A stretch of 36,384 nt of DNA from Deltaproteobacteria bacterium (GCA_003135855.1 PNBD01000085.1:1-36384); one strand, 5' to 3'. Positions 7,880-16,441 are shown, numbered from the stretch's first letter. A program made the numbers and translations. The notes: generated from the sequence alone by a model not told the origin.

Positions 7880-7896
7880 CAGAAGGGGAAACAAGA

Positions 7897-8121
7897 ATGG
7901 TAGCCGTTGACATTCGACAGGTTGAGCAACTCAGCAACACAGTAGCCGAGAAAATCCTAGCCGCGATTGATCGCAATACGAAGGCTCTACAGGCTCTTGC
8001 GGTAATAGTCGCCGCTCACGGCAACCAGACTCTGCCACCATTGCTAGATCCGAAATCGACCGAAGAATATGTTGCCGAACTCTTTAATCGCGTGGTAGGG
8101 CCCGGTCGTTCTCGCGCTTAG
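7897..8121 (+). CDS. Small passenger protein (74 aa), unknown function
   Basis: An ATG preceded by AGAAGGGGAA (good Shine-Dalgarno, about eight bases away) opens a 74-residue frame, mainly helical by composition: VEQLSNTVAEKILAAIDRNT, then KALQALAVIVAAHG. The C-terminal part PKSTEEYVAELFNRVV could be a short binding helix. It follows the 47-residue gene by 17 bases and its 3' end overlaps that of the convergent small gene (8084-8278). The function is unknown; its place inside the IS marks it as a passenger. Confidence 0.6.
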   Translation: MVAVDIRQVEQLSNTVAEKILAAIDRNTKALQALAVIVAAHGNQTLPPLLDPKSTEEYVAELFNRVVGPGRSRA

Positions 8122-8278
8122 CCAGCAATAGTGGACTGTCGGCTTTAACGACTTGTGTAGCCTGCAAAAGGTCGCAAGCGTAGAGTAACGCCGACTTCGC
8201 TATTTCCAGCGACAATCCGTCTAAGACCTGAATCAGTTCGCACGCTAGCTGAGTTTTTGATTTTTCGTGTAAGTCCAT
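8084..8278 (-). CDS. Small protein translationally coupled to the DUF3800 gene (64 aa)
   Basis: ATG at 8278-8276 overlaps the TGA stop (8280-8278) of the upstream DUF3800 gene in a TGATG arrangement, which strongly suggests translational coupling. The 64-residue product is helical by composition, with SKTQLACELIQVLDGLSL and EIAKSALLYACDLLQA. It matches no family I recognise. Tight coupling to a DUF3800 protein suggests the two products act together, for example as partner or regulator; that is inference. Confidence 0.6.
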   Translation of the reverse strand: MDLHEKSKTQLACELIQVLDGLSLEIAKSALLYACDLLQATQVVKADSPLLLAKRENDRALPRD

Positions 8279-9102
8279 CAAATCTTTCGCTTCGGAATAT
8301 TTTGTCGCTGGCAGAAGTCAATCAGACTAGGCGCACGGAACCTTTCTCGGTACCAAGGATGATTGTCTTGCAAGCTAAAATGCGTGTGAGTGTATTTTAC
8401 CTGCAAAAATAACTGACTGAACGCCTTCCATAGCCAAGGTTCGATGCTTTGCTGAACGATCTTTCCGGCTTCATGGTCCCGCATCAAGTTCAATAGCTGC
8501 CATGCCGCGAAGTCGGCGGACTGCAATTCAATAACGTCCTTCTTCTTCTCAGTTTGGATAACTATTCCGAAGTCTCTTTCAACACAGCGCACTAAGCTGT
8601 CTTGATGCGTGTCACCGAATTCAAACACGAAAAGCGGATATTTATATAAGTGGTCATCGCACCAGCCACGAACCCGTTCTACGCAACTCCATCCTGCAAT
8701 GGAGTATGGAAGAAAGTCGCGCTCTGCGAGCGCATAGTCTTTGTTGGCACGTCGCCAGTCATCCAGTATCACAACACTGGCAAAACTAAGCACGACGGTC
8801 TTAACAACGACCTTTATCAACTCCGTTAGCAGTCTCCGCTTATCAGAGGAACGTTTCTCCCATCCCTTGAATTGATGGCTATTGTTGATGAAGTCGGTCA
8901 TATGGAATTGCTGGATGCCCGCCTTTTGAAGCGCGGTCGTCCAAAGCCTTTCAAACTCGCACCAGCGCGGCTCAAACGAGATAAATCCGCCGACCACCAA
9001 AACGTTGCCCTGTTTTGGATGTCCGGCAGCATCGAAGTAACCCGTTAAGACAGCCACTAGACTACTTTCCGCATCGCGCCCACGACGAAGCGCATCGAGC
9101 AT
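8278..9102 (-). CDS. DUF3800-domain protein carried by the IS element
   Basis: This 274-residue protein contains the DUF3800 signatures: LTGYFDAAGHP (D24) near the N terminus, FHMTDF in the middle and LQSADFAAWQ toward the C terminus. The acidic positions suggest an RNase H-like or metal-dependent nuclease fold, but the activity of the family is poorly defined and is not claimed here. The frame extends to a GTG at 9180 inside the right inverted repeat. I chose ATG 9102 because a good promoter (9145-9173) would start transcription near 9138, and ATG 9102 is the first start codon in frame after that. DUF3800 genes are frequent cargo of mobile elements and occur near defence loci. Confidence 0.8.
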   Translation of the reverse strand: MLDALRRGRDAESSLVAVLTGYFDAAGHPKQGNVLVVGGFISFEPRWCEFERLWTTALQKAGIQQFHMTDFINNSHQFKGWEKRSSDKRRLLTELIKVVVKTVVLSFASVVILDDWRRANKDYALAERDFLPYSIAGWSCVERVRGWCDDHLYKYPLFVFEFGDTHQDSLVRCVERDFGIVIQTEKKKDVIELQSADFAAWQLLNLMRDHEAGKIVQQSIEPWLWKAFSQLFLQVKYTHTHFSLQDNHPWYRERFRAPSLIDFCQRQNIPKRKI

Positions 9103-9144
9103 ATGACGAAGGCGAGAGTATGCCTTCGACTCACTGACCGTCGA

Positions 9145-9173
9145 ATCATAGGCTCCCCAGCGGCAGGAGTCAA
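9145..9173 (-). promoter_or_regulatory. Sigma-70-type promoter in the right inverted repeat, driving DUF3800
   Basis: Read on the minus strand: TTGACT (9173-9168), 17-base spacer, TATGAT (9150-9145). The -35 falls in the inverted repeat, mirroring the transposase promoter at the other end. Confidence 0.7.
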
Positions 9174-9189
9174 CAGTCACCCAATCCCC
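9167..9189 (-). repeat. IS right terminal inverted repeat (IRR)
   Basis: Read inward on the minus strand it begins GGGGATTGGGTG and contains TTGACTC, matching IRL at 19 of 23 positions. It is directly followed outside by the duplicated AACTCAAT. Confidence 0.88.
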
Positions 9190-9197
9190 AACTCAAT
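9190..9197. repeat. Target-site duplication, right copy (AACTCAAT)
   Basis: Identical to 6746-6753. Its last two bases are the first two of the first parS palindrome, so the element landed exactly at the edge of a parS site. Confidence 0.9.
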
Positions 9198-9212
9198 GTT
9201 TCACGTGAAACA
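9197..9212. promoter_or_regulatory. parS: parS centromere site 1 (ParB binding)
   Basis: TGTTTCACGTGAAACA is a perfect 16-bp palindrome identical to the chromosomal parS consensus bound by ParB/Spo0J; it extends one base each side to ATGTTTCACGTGAAACAT. Confidence 0.92.
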
Positions 9213-9225
9213 TACGCGCACCAAA

Positions 9226-9241
9226 TGTTTCACGTGAAACA
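9226..9241. promoter_or_regulatory. parS: parS centromere site 2 (ParB binding)
   Basis: A second perfect copy of TGTTTCACGTGAAACA (18 bp with flanking A/T), centred 29 bases from the first. Such sites load ParB onto the chromosome near the origin for segregation. No parA or parB gene is in the window. Confidence 0.92.
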
Positions 9242-9242
9242 T

Positions 9243-9528
9243 TTTACTCGACTCTAATTTCTACCAGCGCGGAGCACGTCTCCGAGGGCAACGCCCGCAT
9301 CCTGGTTGTTTCTCCGTCCCCAATCTCCACAATCTGCGCCATCTGCGGTTCCACTCTTTCCCCCTGACGCCCACCGAAGCCGTTTCTTCCCATTCGTGTG
9401 CTGCGAGTAACGCTTTGCGCGACTTCCTCCCACCTATCCTGTCCACTCGCAGTCCATAGCCTGTCCACCGCCCGTCCAACGTGCGATCATCTCCCCTCGC
9501 GACGATTCCTTAGTCCTCCCAAGCTTCT
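9243..9528. other. Non-coding stretch between parS and the sigma-54 activator gene, containing repeat copy B
   Basis: No gene is supported here. It holds repeat copy B (9398-9507) and must contain the promoter of the following regulator gene, though I see no clear hexamer pair. Confidence 0.6.
9398..9507 (+). repeat. Direct repeat copy B with four perfect 11-bp-phased GTCCA boxes
   Basis: Homologous to 6583-6690. GTCCA starts at 9441, 9452, 9463 and 9474, every 11 bases. CTGTCCACT and CTGTCCACC differ at two positions from TTGTCCACA, the DnaA-box form used by some high-GC bacteria. Without the IS, copies A and B would lie under 400 bases apart with the parS pair between them. Confidence 0.75.
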
Positions 9529-10575
<1,047 letters not shown>

Positions 10576-10587
10576 GGGCGAGACATC

Positions 10588-11031
10588 ATGAGCGAGCAAA
10601 ACCGGCTGCCCCAGATCATGGTGGTCGACGACGATCAGGACACCGTTGCGATCCTCGCGCGACATCTTCAGCGCGAGGGCTTCATCCCGATCGAGGCCAG
10701 CTCTGGCGCGCAATGCCTCAAACTGGTGCATGAGAACGAAGTTGATGTGATCCTGCTCGACCTGATGATGCCCGGGATGGACGGGTTCGAAGTCGTGCGC
10801 GTTCTCAAGAATGATCCGATCACCGCGGAAATACCGGTCATCATGATCACCGCGCGCGACGACCTCGATGCGCGCGCGGAAGGCATGCGCCTCGGCGTGA
10901 GCGATTTCCTCGCCAAGCCGGTCTTTCGCCGGCAACTCGCGACTCGCGTTCGCGCGCAGCTCGAAGTCGTCGAGACTGCCCGCAAAGCCACCGACGCGCT
11001 GACCCGCCTCGAGCGCGCCGAAAAGGCCTAG
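10588..11031 (+). CDS. Stand-alone response-regulator receiver protein
   Basis: This 147-residue CheY-type receiver has acidic pocket D14-D16, phosphoacceptor D58 (LLDLMMPGMDG), T88 (MITAR) and K110 (FLAKP). A ~30-residue helical tail follows (TARKATDALTRLERAEKA), able to form a coiled coil, but there is no DNA-binding domain. It starts 12 bases after the sigma-54 activator with GAGGGCGAG as ribosome site, so the two are almost certainly cotranscribed. I infer that the phosphorylated receiver modulates the activator or a kinase encoded elsewhere; no kinase gene is adjacent. Confidence 0.92.
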   Translation: MSEQNRLPQIMVVDDDQDTVAILARHLQREGFIPIEASSGAQCLKLVHENEVDVILLDLMMPGMDGFEVVRVLKNDPITAEIPVIMITARDDLDARAEGMRLGVSDFLAKPVFRRQLATRVRAQLEVVETARKATDALTRLERAEKA

Positions 11032-11181
11032 CCGCATTCCGCCGCATTCTTCCGGACTGGCTATCGCGGCAAGCTCTCGACTGCGTCGTCGCGCATTGCG
11101 ATCTGCTCGCGCGTTCGATTACACATTAGGGCTCACGAGTCTTCTTTCGCTTCCGGATCCGAAGTCACGGAGGGATTCGCA

Positions 11182-11547
11182 ATGAACGGCGATGCCGCCA
11201 AACCCGCAAACCAACCAATCGCCGCGCTGGCCTACCTCGGATTTTTCGTCAGTGGCGTGATTTTGCTGTTCGTCGAGCCCTACAACCAGGACGAGTTCAT
11301 TCGCTTCCACGCCCGCCAATCGATTGCGTTCACGATCGCGTGGTTCGCCGCCTACATCGTGTTCTCAGTTTTTATCGCCGTGATGCCTCATCCGATCGCC
11401 GTGTTGATCGCGTTGATCGCGCAACTCGTCTATATCGGCTTCGCGGTCTTTTGGGTCATCCTGATGTACAAGGCCTACAACGGCGAGCGTTATCGCATTC
11501 CGCAACTGGCCGACATCGTCGATAGCGTCGCGGGCCCTACGCCCTGA
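11182..11547 (+). CDS. DUF4870/Tic20-like small membrane protein
   Basis: This 121-residue protein has three to four hydrophobic segments: about 14-32 (ALAYLGFFVSGVILLFVEP), 47-66, 68-85 and 86-100. The family-typical FIRFHARQSI sits between the first two. ACGGAGGGATTCGCA before the ATG is a strong ribosome site. DUF4870-type proteins are small inner-membrane proteins of unknown function. It stands alone, with the MscS gene convergent downstream. Confidence 0.8.
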   Translation: MNGDAAKPANQPIAALAYLGFFVSGVILLFVEPYNQDEFIRFHARQSIAFTIAWFAAYIVFSVFIAVMPHPIAVLIALIAQLVYIGFAVFWVILMYKAYNGERYRIPQLADIVDSVAGPTP

Positions 11548-11585
11548 TCGCGCGCGCTCGGGCGGAACGCGCGTAGCAACTCGAT

Positions 11586-13706
11586 CTATTTATCGACCGG
11601 AGCGCCGTCGTCCGCGGCCGGCGGCGGTGACTGCGCTTGGATGTTCGCGATCCCCTGCATCGCGAGGCGCAGATTCGGCTCACGATTGATCGCGTCGAGC
11701 ACCCGCCGCGATACTTCGTCAGTGATCTGCGTCGCGGTGTGCGTCTCCGCCGGGTAGCGAATTATCACTTCGAGCCCGTTCTGACTTAAGCTCAGTCTGC
11801 TTTGCGGCTTGGGCGTGTCGAGCATCATGTTGAGGTCGCGCTCGAGATGCCGATAGTCGCTCAGCACACGGTCGCGATAGCGCGAAAACACTTCATCGAC
11901 CGCGTCCAGCAGTCTTTTTTCGGCCAATCGATAATCGCAATCGGGCGACAGCGTGAGCCGCACTTCATTCCAGATAAAGCTGGTTCCCGGCGCCTGCTTG
12001 AAGTAGTTGCCGCTTGGCTGAAACACGATCGAATTCGAAAAGACCACCACGCGCCCGGTCGGCTGACCATGGCTTGCGGTGCCGCCGAGTTCGAGCAGCG
12101 ACAACTTCACCAACCCGATTTCGATTACGTCACCGGTGACCCCGCCAATCTGCACCCGGTCACCGGCCTTGATTCCGAAGCGCCCGATCAGGAAGAAATA
12201 GCCGGCGATCGACAGGATCACGTTCTGCAGCGCGACTGCGATCCCGGCTGCCGCGAAGCCCATCACCGTCGCAAACGAACTCAGTTCGTCGGCGAAGGTC
12301 AGCAACATTACGATCACGACCAGCATCGCGAGCACGAACCGCCTGAGCGCCATCAGCTGCCCGCGCCGCCGGATATCCTGCACGTAGCGATCGGTGAAGA
12401 TCCGCCACAGCGCGCCGCCCAGGAATATCAGCCCGAAGATCGTCGCCAGGCTGCCCAGCCGAATCAGGAGGTTTCGCAGCTCGGTCGCGGAGCGCTGCTC
12501 GATCGTCGCGCGCCATCGCGCCAGGTTCTTCAGATAAAGATCGAGGATGACGATCTGCTTGCTGAGCGGCAGCGACGCTGCCACCGCCAACTTGTGCTGC
12601 ACCAGCAGCAAGTCGAATGTCTTCTTGCGATCTCTCAGCGTGGCCGCATCGGCGGCCGCCGTACCGTGCGTGAGTGAAGCGCCGCGTTGATCGATATCTC
12701 TCATCTGCCTGGTCAAAGGATCGAGTACGCTTTGCGCGCGCCGCACCAGCGCTTGCGTGAGCGAGGCGGTCTCGTCGAGCGCGTCCTGCTTGCGTTGCAG
12801 CGCGATCAGCTCGGTCGCGATGCCGAAAATCCCCGACGGCTCCGCTCGCCGCGGCGTGACTGCTGTAGCGATAGCGGTGGTAGCGGGCACGGTCGCAGTC
12901 GTCACCGGATGCCTTCCGGTGCGCTCGGACTCGGGAATCGAACGTTCGAGCTCGTCGATTTGGCTGCTCAACCCGCCGCCTTCCACCGGCGAAGTCGTGC
13001 CGCTCTCGAACTGCAGCATCGCCTTGATCGCCGCGGCGCGCGCCGCCACCAGATCGAGTTGGCTCTCCGCCGCCGAGAGTTCTGACGAAATTGCCAGGCG
13101 CTGCTTTCCTCGCGCGGCCGTCAGCCGCGCTTGCAGATCCTTGATCTGCGCCTGCAAAGCGGCGGTTTGCGCATCGGCGGCGTCGGCTCTTTGCTTGAGG
13201 TCGGCCAGCCTGGCTGCTTCGGTGGAATCAATCGTCTTCGGGTTGCCCGTGTCCGACTGGCCGGTCGTCTGCGCGATGAAGTCCGCCTGCGCCCGCGCGT
13301 ACTCGAAGCCGAGACTCAGAATCTCATTCGCCATCTGCCGGCTGTTCGAGAGGAACAGCGTCTCGTACGGATCCTGAACCAACTCCGCCTCGACTCCGAG
13401 ATGGCGATACCAGCTGATCAGGTCGCTCAGATATGACAGGACAGTTTGCGGATCCCATGGCGAGACGACTTGCGCGTTCTGACGCACCGGCGCGGTTGTC
13501 CCCGTTGCCTGAGCAGGCGTCGCGCTTGCGGAAGCGAGGGCCGAAGACGGCGTCGAGATCGATGACGGATTATTGATCGCGGACGGCGGCGACTGTGCGG
13601 ACGCATAAATGGCGGGCATCGCCAGCATCGCCGCGATTAAGATCGTCGCGATTAGGATCGTCCTGGCGCGGAGCGGCCTGCAAAAGTTGCGGCGAGACAC
13701 AATCAT
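11586..13706 (-). CDS. MscS-family mechanosensitive channel with a large periplasmic coiled-coil region
   Basis: The protein is 706 residues. The N terminus is a signal peptide (basic MIVSRRNFCRPLRAR, then a hydrophobic run, ending near ASAQ). A low-complexity Ser/Ala/Pro segment follows, and then a long periplasmic helical region with coiled-coil character (for example TAALQAQIKDLQARLTAARG). Transmembrane helices lie around 390-500, then the MscS pore/beta domain with NVILSIAGYFFLIGRFGIKAGD and VIEIGLVKLSL. It would release solutes on hypo-osmotic shock, resembling the larger MscK/YbdG-type channels. The open frame extends to 14153 but that part runs over the upstream dehydrogenase gene. ATG 13706 gives a proper signal peptide and lies 17 bases after that gene's stop. 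Confidence 0.88.
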   Translation of the reverse strand: MIVSRRNFCRPLRARTILIATILIAAMLAMPAIYASAQSPPSAINNPSSISTPSSALASASATPAQATGTTAPVRQNAQVVSPWDPQTVLSYLSDLISWYRHLGVEAELVQDPYETLFLSNSRQMANEILSLGFEYARAQADFIAQTTGQSDTGNPKTIDSTEAARLADLKQRADAADAQTAALQAQIKDLQARLTAARGKQRLAISSELSAAESQLDLVAARAAAIKAMLQFESGTTSPVEGGGLSSQIDELERSIPESERTGRHPVTTATVPATTAIATAVTPRRAEPSGIFGIATELIALQRKQDALDETASLTQALVRRAQSVLDPLTRQMRDIDQRGASLTHGTAAADAATLRDRKKTFDLLLVQHKLAVAASLPLSKQIVILDLYLKNLARWRATIEQRSATELRNLLIRLGSLATIFGLIFLGGALWRIFTDRYVQDIRRRGQLMALRRFVLAMLVVIVMLLTFADELSSFATVMGFAAAGIAVALQNVILSIAGYFFLIGRFGIKAGDRVQIGGVTGDVIEIGLVKLSLLELGGTASHGQPTGRVVVFSNSIVFQPSGNYFKQAPGTSFIWNEVRLTLSPDCDYRLAEKRLLDAVDEVFSRYRDRVLSDYRHLERDLNMMLDTPKPQSRLSLSQNGLEVIIRYPAETHTATQITDEVSRRVLDAINREPNLRLAMQGIANIQAQSPPPAADDGAPVDK

Positions 13707-13723
13707 CAGCGGCCTGATCGTGC

Positions 13724-14854
13724 TCAGTACGTGGAATCCAGAATCGCTACCAACTGCTCGAGAGTTACATCGGCGCCAACCGTATTGGATCGCTTCACTT
13801 CTTCGAGCACGGTACCCGCGATCCGCGAAATCTCTTCGCGCGGCACGCCGACGTCTCGGAGCCGCGTCGGCACTTCGAACTTCTTGATGAATTGCGCGGT
13901 GCGATCGGCGCATTCCAGGGCTGCCGAGCGAGGATTTCCTCGATCGAAACGAATACCGAATCCTTCCGCAATCGGACCGAAACGATCGGCTGCGATCTCC
14001 GCCATGAAGCGCATCACGTGCGGCAGTGTGATGCACGACGTAACGCCGTGCGGCACGTTCCAGAAGGGCCCGATCTGATGACCGAGCGCGTGCGATACTC
14101 CGCCGCGCGTATTCATCATGCCAAAAATCGACAGCCACGCCGCGAGCTGGCATTGGACGCGGTGCTCGAGTTCCTCATCGCCGGCGGTCTGCAACGACGG
14201 CAGAAGATGGGCGTTCAAAAGCGCGATCGCGCGCGATGCGAGCGTGTCGGTAATCAGCTGATGCCGAATCGAATATGAACTTTCGACCGCGTGATCGAGC
14301 GCGCGCATCCCGGTCGAGGCCCACAGCCAAGCCGGCGTCTCGACCGTCAGCGCGGGATCGAGGATGACGACTTTGGCCTGGAGACGCGGGTCGGCGACGC
14401 CGCCCTTCACACGCGTCGACTCGTTGGTAACGCCGCCCGCCGGCGTGAATTCTCCGGCGGATAAAGTAGTCGGCACCGCGATATGAAGAAGCTCGCGGCC
14501 GTTGTTCTCCTTCATCAACGCCATTGCCGCGGCTTTGACGGTATCGATCGGACTGCCGCCGCCGAAACTCACCATCGCGTCAACTTCAAGGTGGCGCGCT
14601 TCGCCAATCAATTCCGTAACCGTGTTCGACGGCACGTGTTGCGCGGCGCCGGTGAAAACACCGGCGAGAGAAGAGCCCGCGGCAGTTTTCACGCGGTCGA
14701 GCAGCTTAGAGCGCCCAAGCGTCTTGCCGGTGACGATCATCGCGCGCTTTGCACCGCGTCTCGCGAGTTCGGCACCGAGCGATTCAATCTTGCGCGCGCC
14801 AAAGATCACGCTCTCGAGTTGCGTGAAGCGATATTCGCCAGTGGTCTTCTCCAC
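13724..14854 (-). CDS. Iron-containing alcohol dehydrogenase / maleylacetate reductase family protein
   Basis: This 376-residue group III dehydrogenase has the NAD(P)-binding motif SFGGGSPIDTVKA, then IAVPTTLSAGEFTPAGGVT. Metal-ligand segments are RALDHAVESSYS and HALGHQIGPFWNVPHG. The family covers alcohol dehydrogenases, lactaldehyde reductases and maleylacetate reductases. The ordering and the PTT...GEFT block look closer to maleylacetate reductase, but no ring-cleavage genes are nearby and the substrate is open. GTG 14854 was chosen because CCGAGGAGA (14869-14861) lies at ideal spacing; a TTG at 14884 would extend it by ten residues. It probably shares a transcript with the MscS gene downstream. 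Confidence 0.85.
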   Translation of the reverse strand: MEKTTGEYRFTQLESVIFGARKIESLGAELARRGAKRAMIVTGKTLGRSKLLDRVKTAAGSSLAGVFTGAAQHVPSNTVTELIGEARHLEVDAMVSFGGGSPIDTVKAAAMALMKENNGRELLHIAVPTTLSAGEFTPAGGVTNESTRVKGGVADPRLQAKVVILDPALTVETPAWLWASTGMRALDHAVESSYSIRHQLITDTLASRAIALLNAHLLPSLQTAGDEELEHRVQCQLAAWLSIFGMMNTRGGVSHALGHQIGPFWNVPHGVTSCITLPHVMRFMAEIAADRFGPIAEGFGIRFDRGNPRSAALECADRTAQFIKKFEVPTRLRDVGVPREEISRIAGTVLEEVKRSNTVGADVTLEQLVAILDSTY

Positions 14855-14902
14855 CTGAATTCTCCTCGGGCCGCGCCCGCGCAATCTGTCTGCGATCTTC
14901 AG

Positions 14903-15811
14903 CTAGGGCTTGATTATCACAACCGTGCCGACTGGCAGCAGTTTGTAAAGCTCGACGATGTTTAGATTGTCCACCGAAATGCATCCGGTGGTCCAGTTCA
15001 CGCCGTCTTTGTTCAGGAGGGGATTGTCGGTGCCATGAATTCCGATCCTGCCGCCCGCGCCGAGCGGGGCGCCCTCTTCGGCCGGGACGATCCCGCCTTC
15101 GCGCAATAATTCGTAGCGGCGTCGATCGACTTCATTGGGATAGTTCAAGGTGAGAAACCAGAGCCAGCGCTGGCTCAAATGCTTTTCGACAATGGCGTAA
15201 ACGCCTTCCGGAGTGCGGCGATCGCCTTCCCACAACTTGGTGCCCGGTTCAAAGCTTCGGCCAAAAACCGCGCGATAGATTTTGTACAACCGTCCCTTGT
15301 AATAGACCGTCAGTTGATGACGCTTCTTCATTATGGTCACGGACCAACTGAGCGGATCGATGTAGGAAGCATCGCGAGTCGCGCGATATGCGATTAGCCC
15401 GGGGGTCAGCGCGTTGTCGTTCTTGCGAACTTTCTTCGGAGTCGCGGTGGCAGTTGGCGTGGGATAAATCTGCGGAGTTGCGCCAGGACTGGATTCGGGT
15501 TCCGGCGTGGGCATCCCGGGATCGACATACGCGACTACCGTGGGATCGTAGGGCGGCGGTGGCGGCAACGTTCCGGCTTTTTCGGCATCGCCCGCAGTGA
15601 TGGCGTCAGCTGAGGTTATTGGCGTCGCTGTCGGAGTTGCGGTTGGAGTCGGCGTGAGAGTTGGCGTCGCGGTGCGCGTCGCAGTCGGAGTCGCAGTTGG
15701 AGTTGGTCTTGCGCGATGCCGCGCAGCCCACGAAGACGTCGCGGGAGCAATACACAGAACCAAAGTGACTGCGGTTATGGTTCGAACGATCCAGCCCATC
15801 AAAAATAGCAC
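14903..15811 (-). CDS. Exported L,D-transpeptidase (YkuD domain) with Pro-Thr linker
   Basis: The protein is 302 residues: an N-terminal signal peptide (MGWIVRTITAVTLVLCIAPA...), a Pro/Thr repeat linker with PTPTAT-type units (residues ~36-65 and again ~115-128), and a C-terminal YkuD catalytic domain. The active site GIHGTDNP (H259) ... TTGCISVDN (C277) is intact. These enzymes form 3-3 cross-links in peptidoglycan or attach proteins to it. The linker probably spans from membrane to cell wall. The GTG at 15811 and ATG at 15799 are both possible starts; AGGA near 15817 does not decide. The PBP5-type carboxypeptidase later in the window could generate the tetrapeptide donors these enzymes use. 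Confidence 0.92.
   Translation of the reverse strand: MLFLMGWIVRTITAVTLVLCIAPATSSWAARHRARPTPTATPTATRTATPTLTPTPTATPTATPITSADAITAGDAEKAGTLPPPPPYDPTVVAYVDPGMPTPEPESSPGATPQIYPTPTATATPKKVRKNDNALTPGLIAYRATRDASYIDPLSWSVTIMKKRHQLTVYYKGRLYKIYRAVFGRSFEPGTKLWEGDRRTPEGVYAIVEKHLSQRWLWFLTLNYPNEVDRRRYELLREGGIVPAEEGAPLGAGGRIGIHGTDNPLLNKDGVNWTTGCISVDNLNIVELYKLLPVGTVVIIKP
15615..15710 (-). repeat. Hexamer-like tandem repeat encoding the Pro-Thr linker
   Basis: GTCGGAGTTGC-type units repeat with a 6-base (two-codon) period and encode alternating Pro-Thr/Ala-Thr residues of the L,D-transpeptidase linker. Such tracts are prone to length change by slippage. Confidence 0.7.
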
Positions 15812-15916
15812 ATCCTGCAGGTACCATTGTGAAAACGGTTGGGTCGCAGGTCAATTGCCCAGTAGCCTCTAACTGCGATTTCGGTGAAAAATCTGGGAGT
15901 GTCGGGAGTTATCACT

Positions 15917-16441
15917 ATGGACGAAAATTTCGCGCACGCGATGGCCAGTCTCACCACCGGCATCTACGTTCTGACGGTGCGGGAGAACGGGCGCAATCAC
16001 GGGATGTCGTCGTCATGGGTCACGCAGGTCTCGGGCGAACCGCTACTGTTCACCGCCGCAGTGGATATTGGCCATTTCAGCAATGCCGTGATTGCGCGAA
16101 CCGGCGTATTCGGTCTGAATATCGTGGGACGCCGCGGCCGGTCGCTTGAGGATTTTTTCTATTCGTCGCGTGCGCGGCGTGAGGACAATCTCGAGCAGTT
16201 CGAATACGAGCTGTCGCCCACGCTGCAGGTTCCATGGCTTAAACTCGCGATGGCCTCGATCGAGGCGCGCGTCGTGGACCAGGTGATTGCCGGCGACCAT
16301 ACGATCTTTGTCGCATCACCGGTTGGCGTGCGCGCCGGCGACCGCGAGGCCAACGATCGCCCACTCACATCGCTCGAGCTGGATTACGTTTACCTCGGCG
16401 GCAAGCAAGTCATCGCACGCAACCGAACTGGCTGGGAATGA
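15917..16441 (+). CDS. Flavin reductase-like FMN-binding domain protein
   Basis: This 174-residue protein resembles the flavin reductase (HpaC/DIM6-NTAB) split beta-barrel fold: FAHAMASLTTGIYVLTVREN at the start, SSSWVTQVSGEPLLFTAAV, then HFSNAVIARTGVFGLNIV and GDHTIFVASPVGV. The family binds FMN and reduces flavin with NAD(P)H for a partner oxygenase, or uses FMN otherwise. ATG 15917 follows GGGAG by eight bases; a GTG at 15884 in frame would add 11 residues. A second member of the fold follows 86 bases downstream. No oxygenase is adjacent, so the partner is unknown. Confidence 0.82.
   Translation: MDENFAHAMASLTTGIYVLTVRENGRNHGMSSSWVTQVSGEPLLFTAAVDIGHFSNAVIARTGVFGLNIVGRRGRSLEDFFYSSRARREDNLEQFEYELSPTLQVPWLKLAMASIEARVVDQVIAGDHTIFVASPVGVRAGDREANDRPLTSLELDYVYLGGKQVIARNRTGWE

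Larger units (their letters stand above)
6754..9189 (+). mobile_element. Complete IS1595-family element with passenger genes (2436 bp)
   Basis: The left end (6754-6776) and right end (9167-9189, read inward on the minus strand) are imperfect 23-bp inverted repeats matching at 19 positions. Both begin GGGGATT and both contain TTGACTC. Perfect 8-bp duplications AACTCAAT flank them. The element carries an IS1595-type transposase, two small plus-strand genes, and on the minus strand a DUF3800 gene plus a coupled 64-codon gene. Known IS1595 subgroups do carry passenger genes. Intact ends, an intact transposase and an identical duplication point to a fairly recent insertion. Confidence 0.9.

Noticed and set aside
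13707-14153. N-terminal extension of the MscS protein
   Set aside because: The extra 149 codons run over the dehydrogenase gene on the same strand in another frame and are Arg/Ser-rich noise; a signal peptide begins at ATG 13706.
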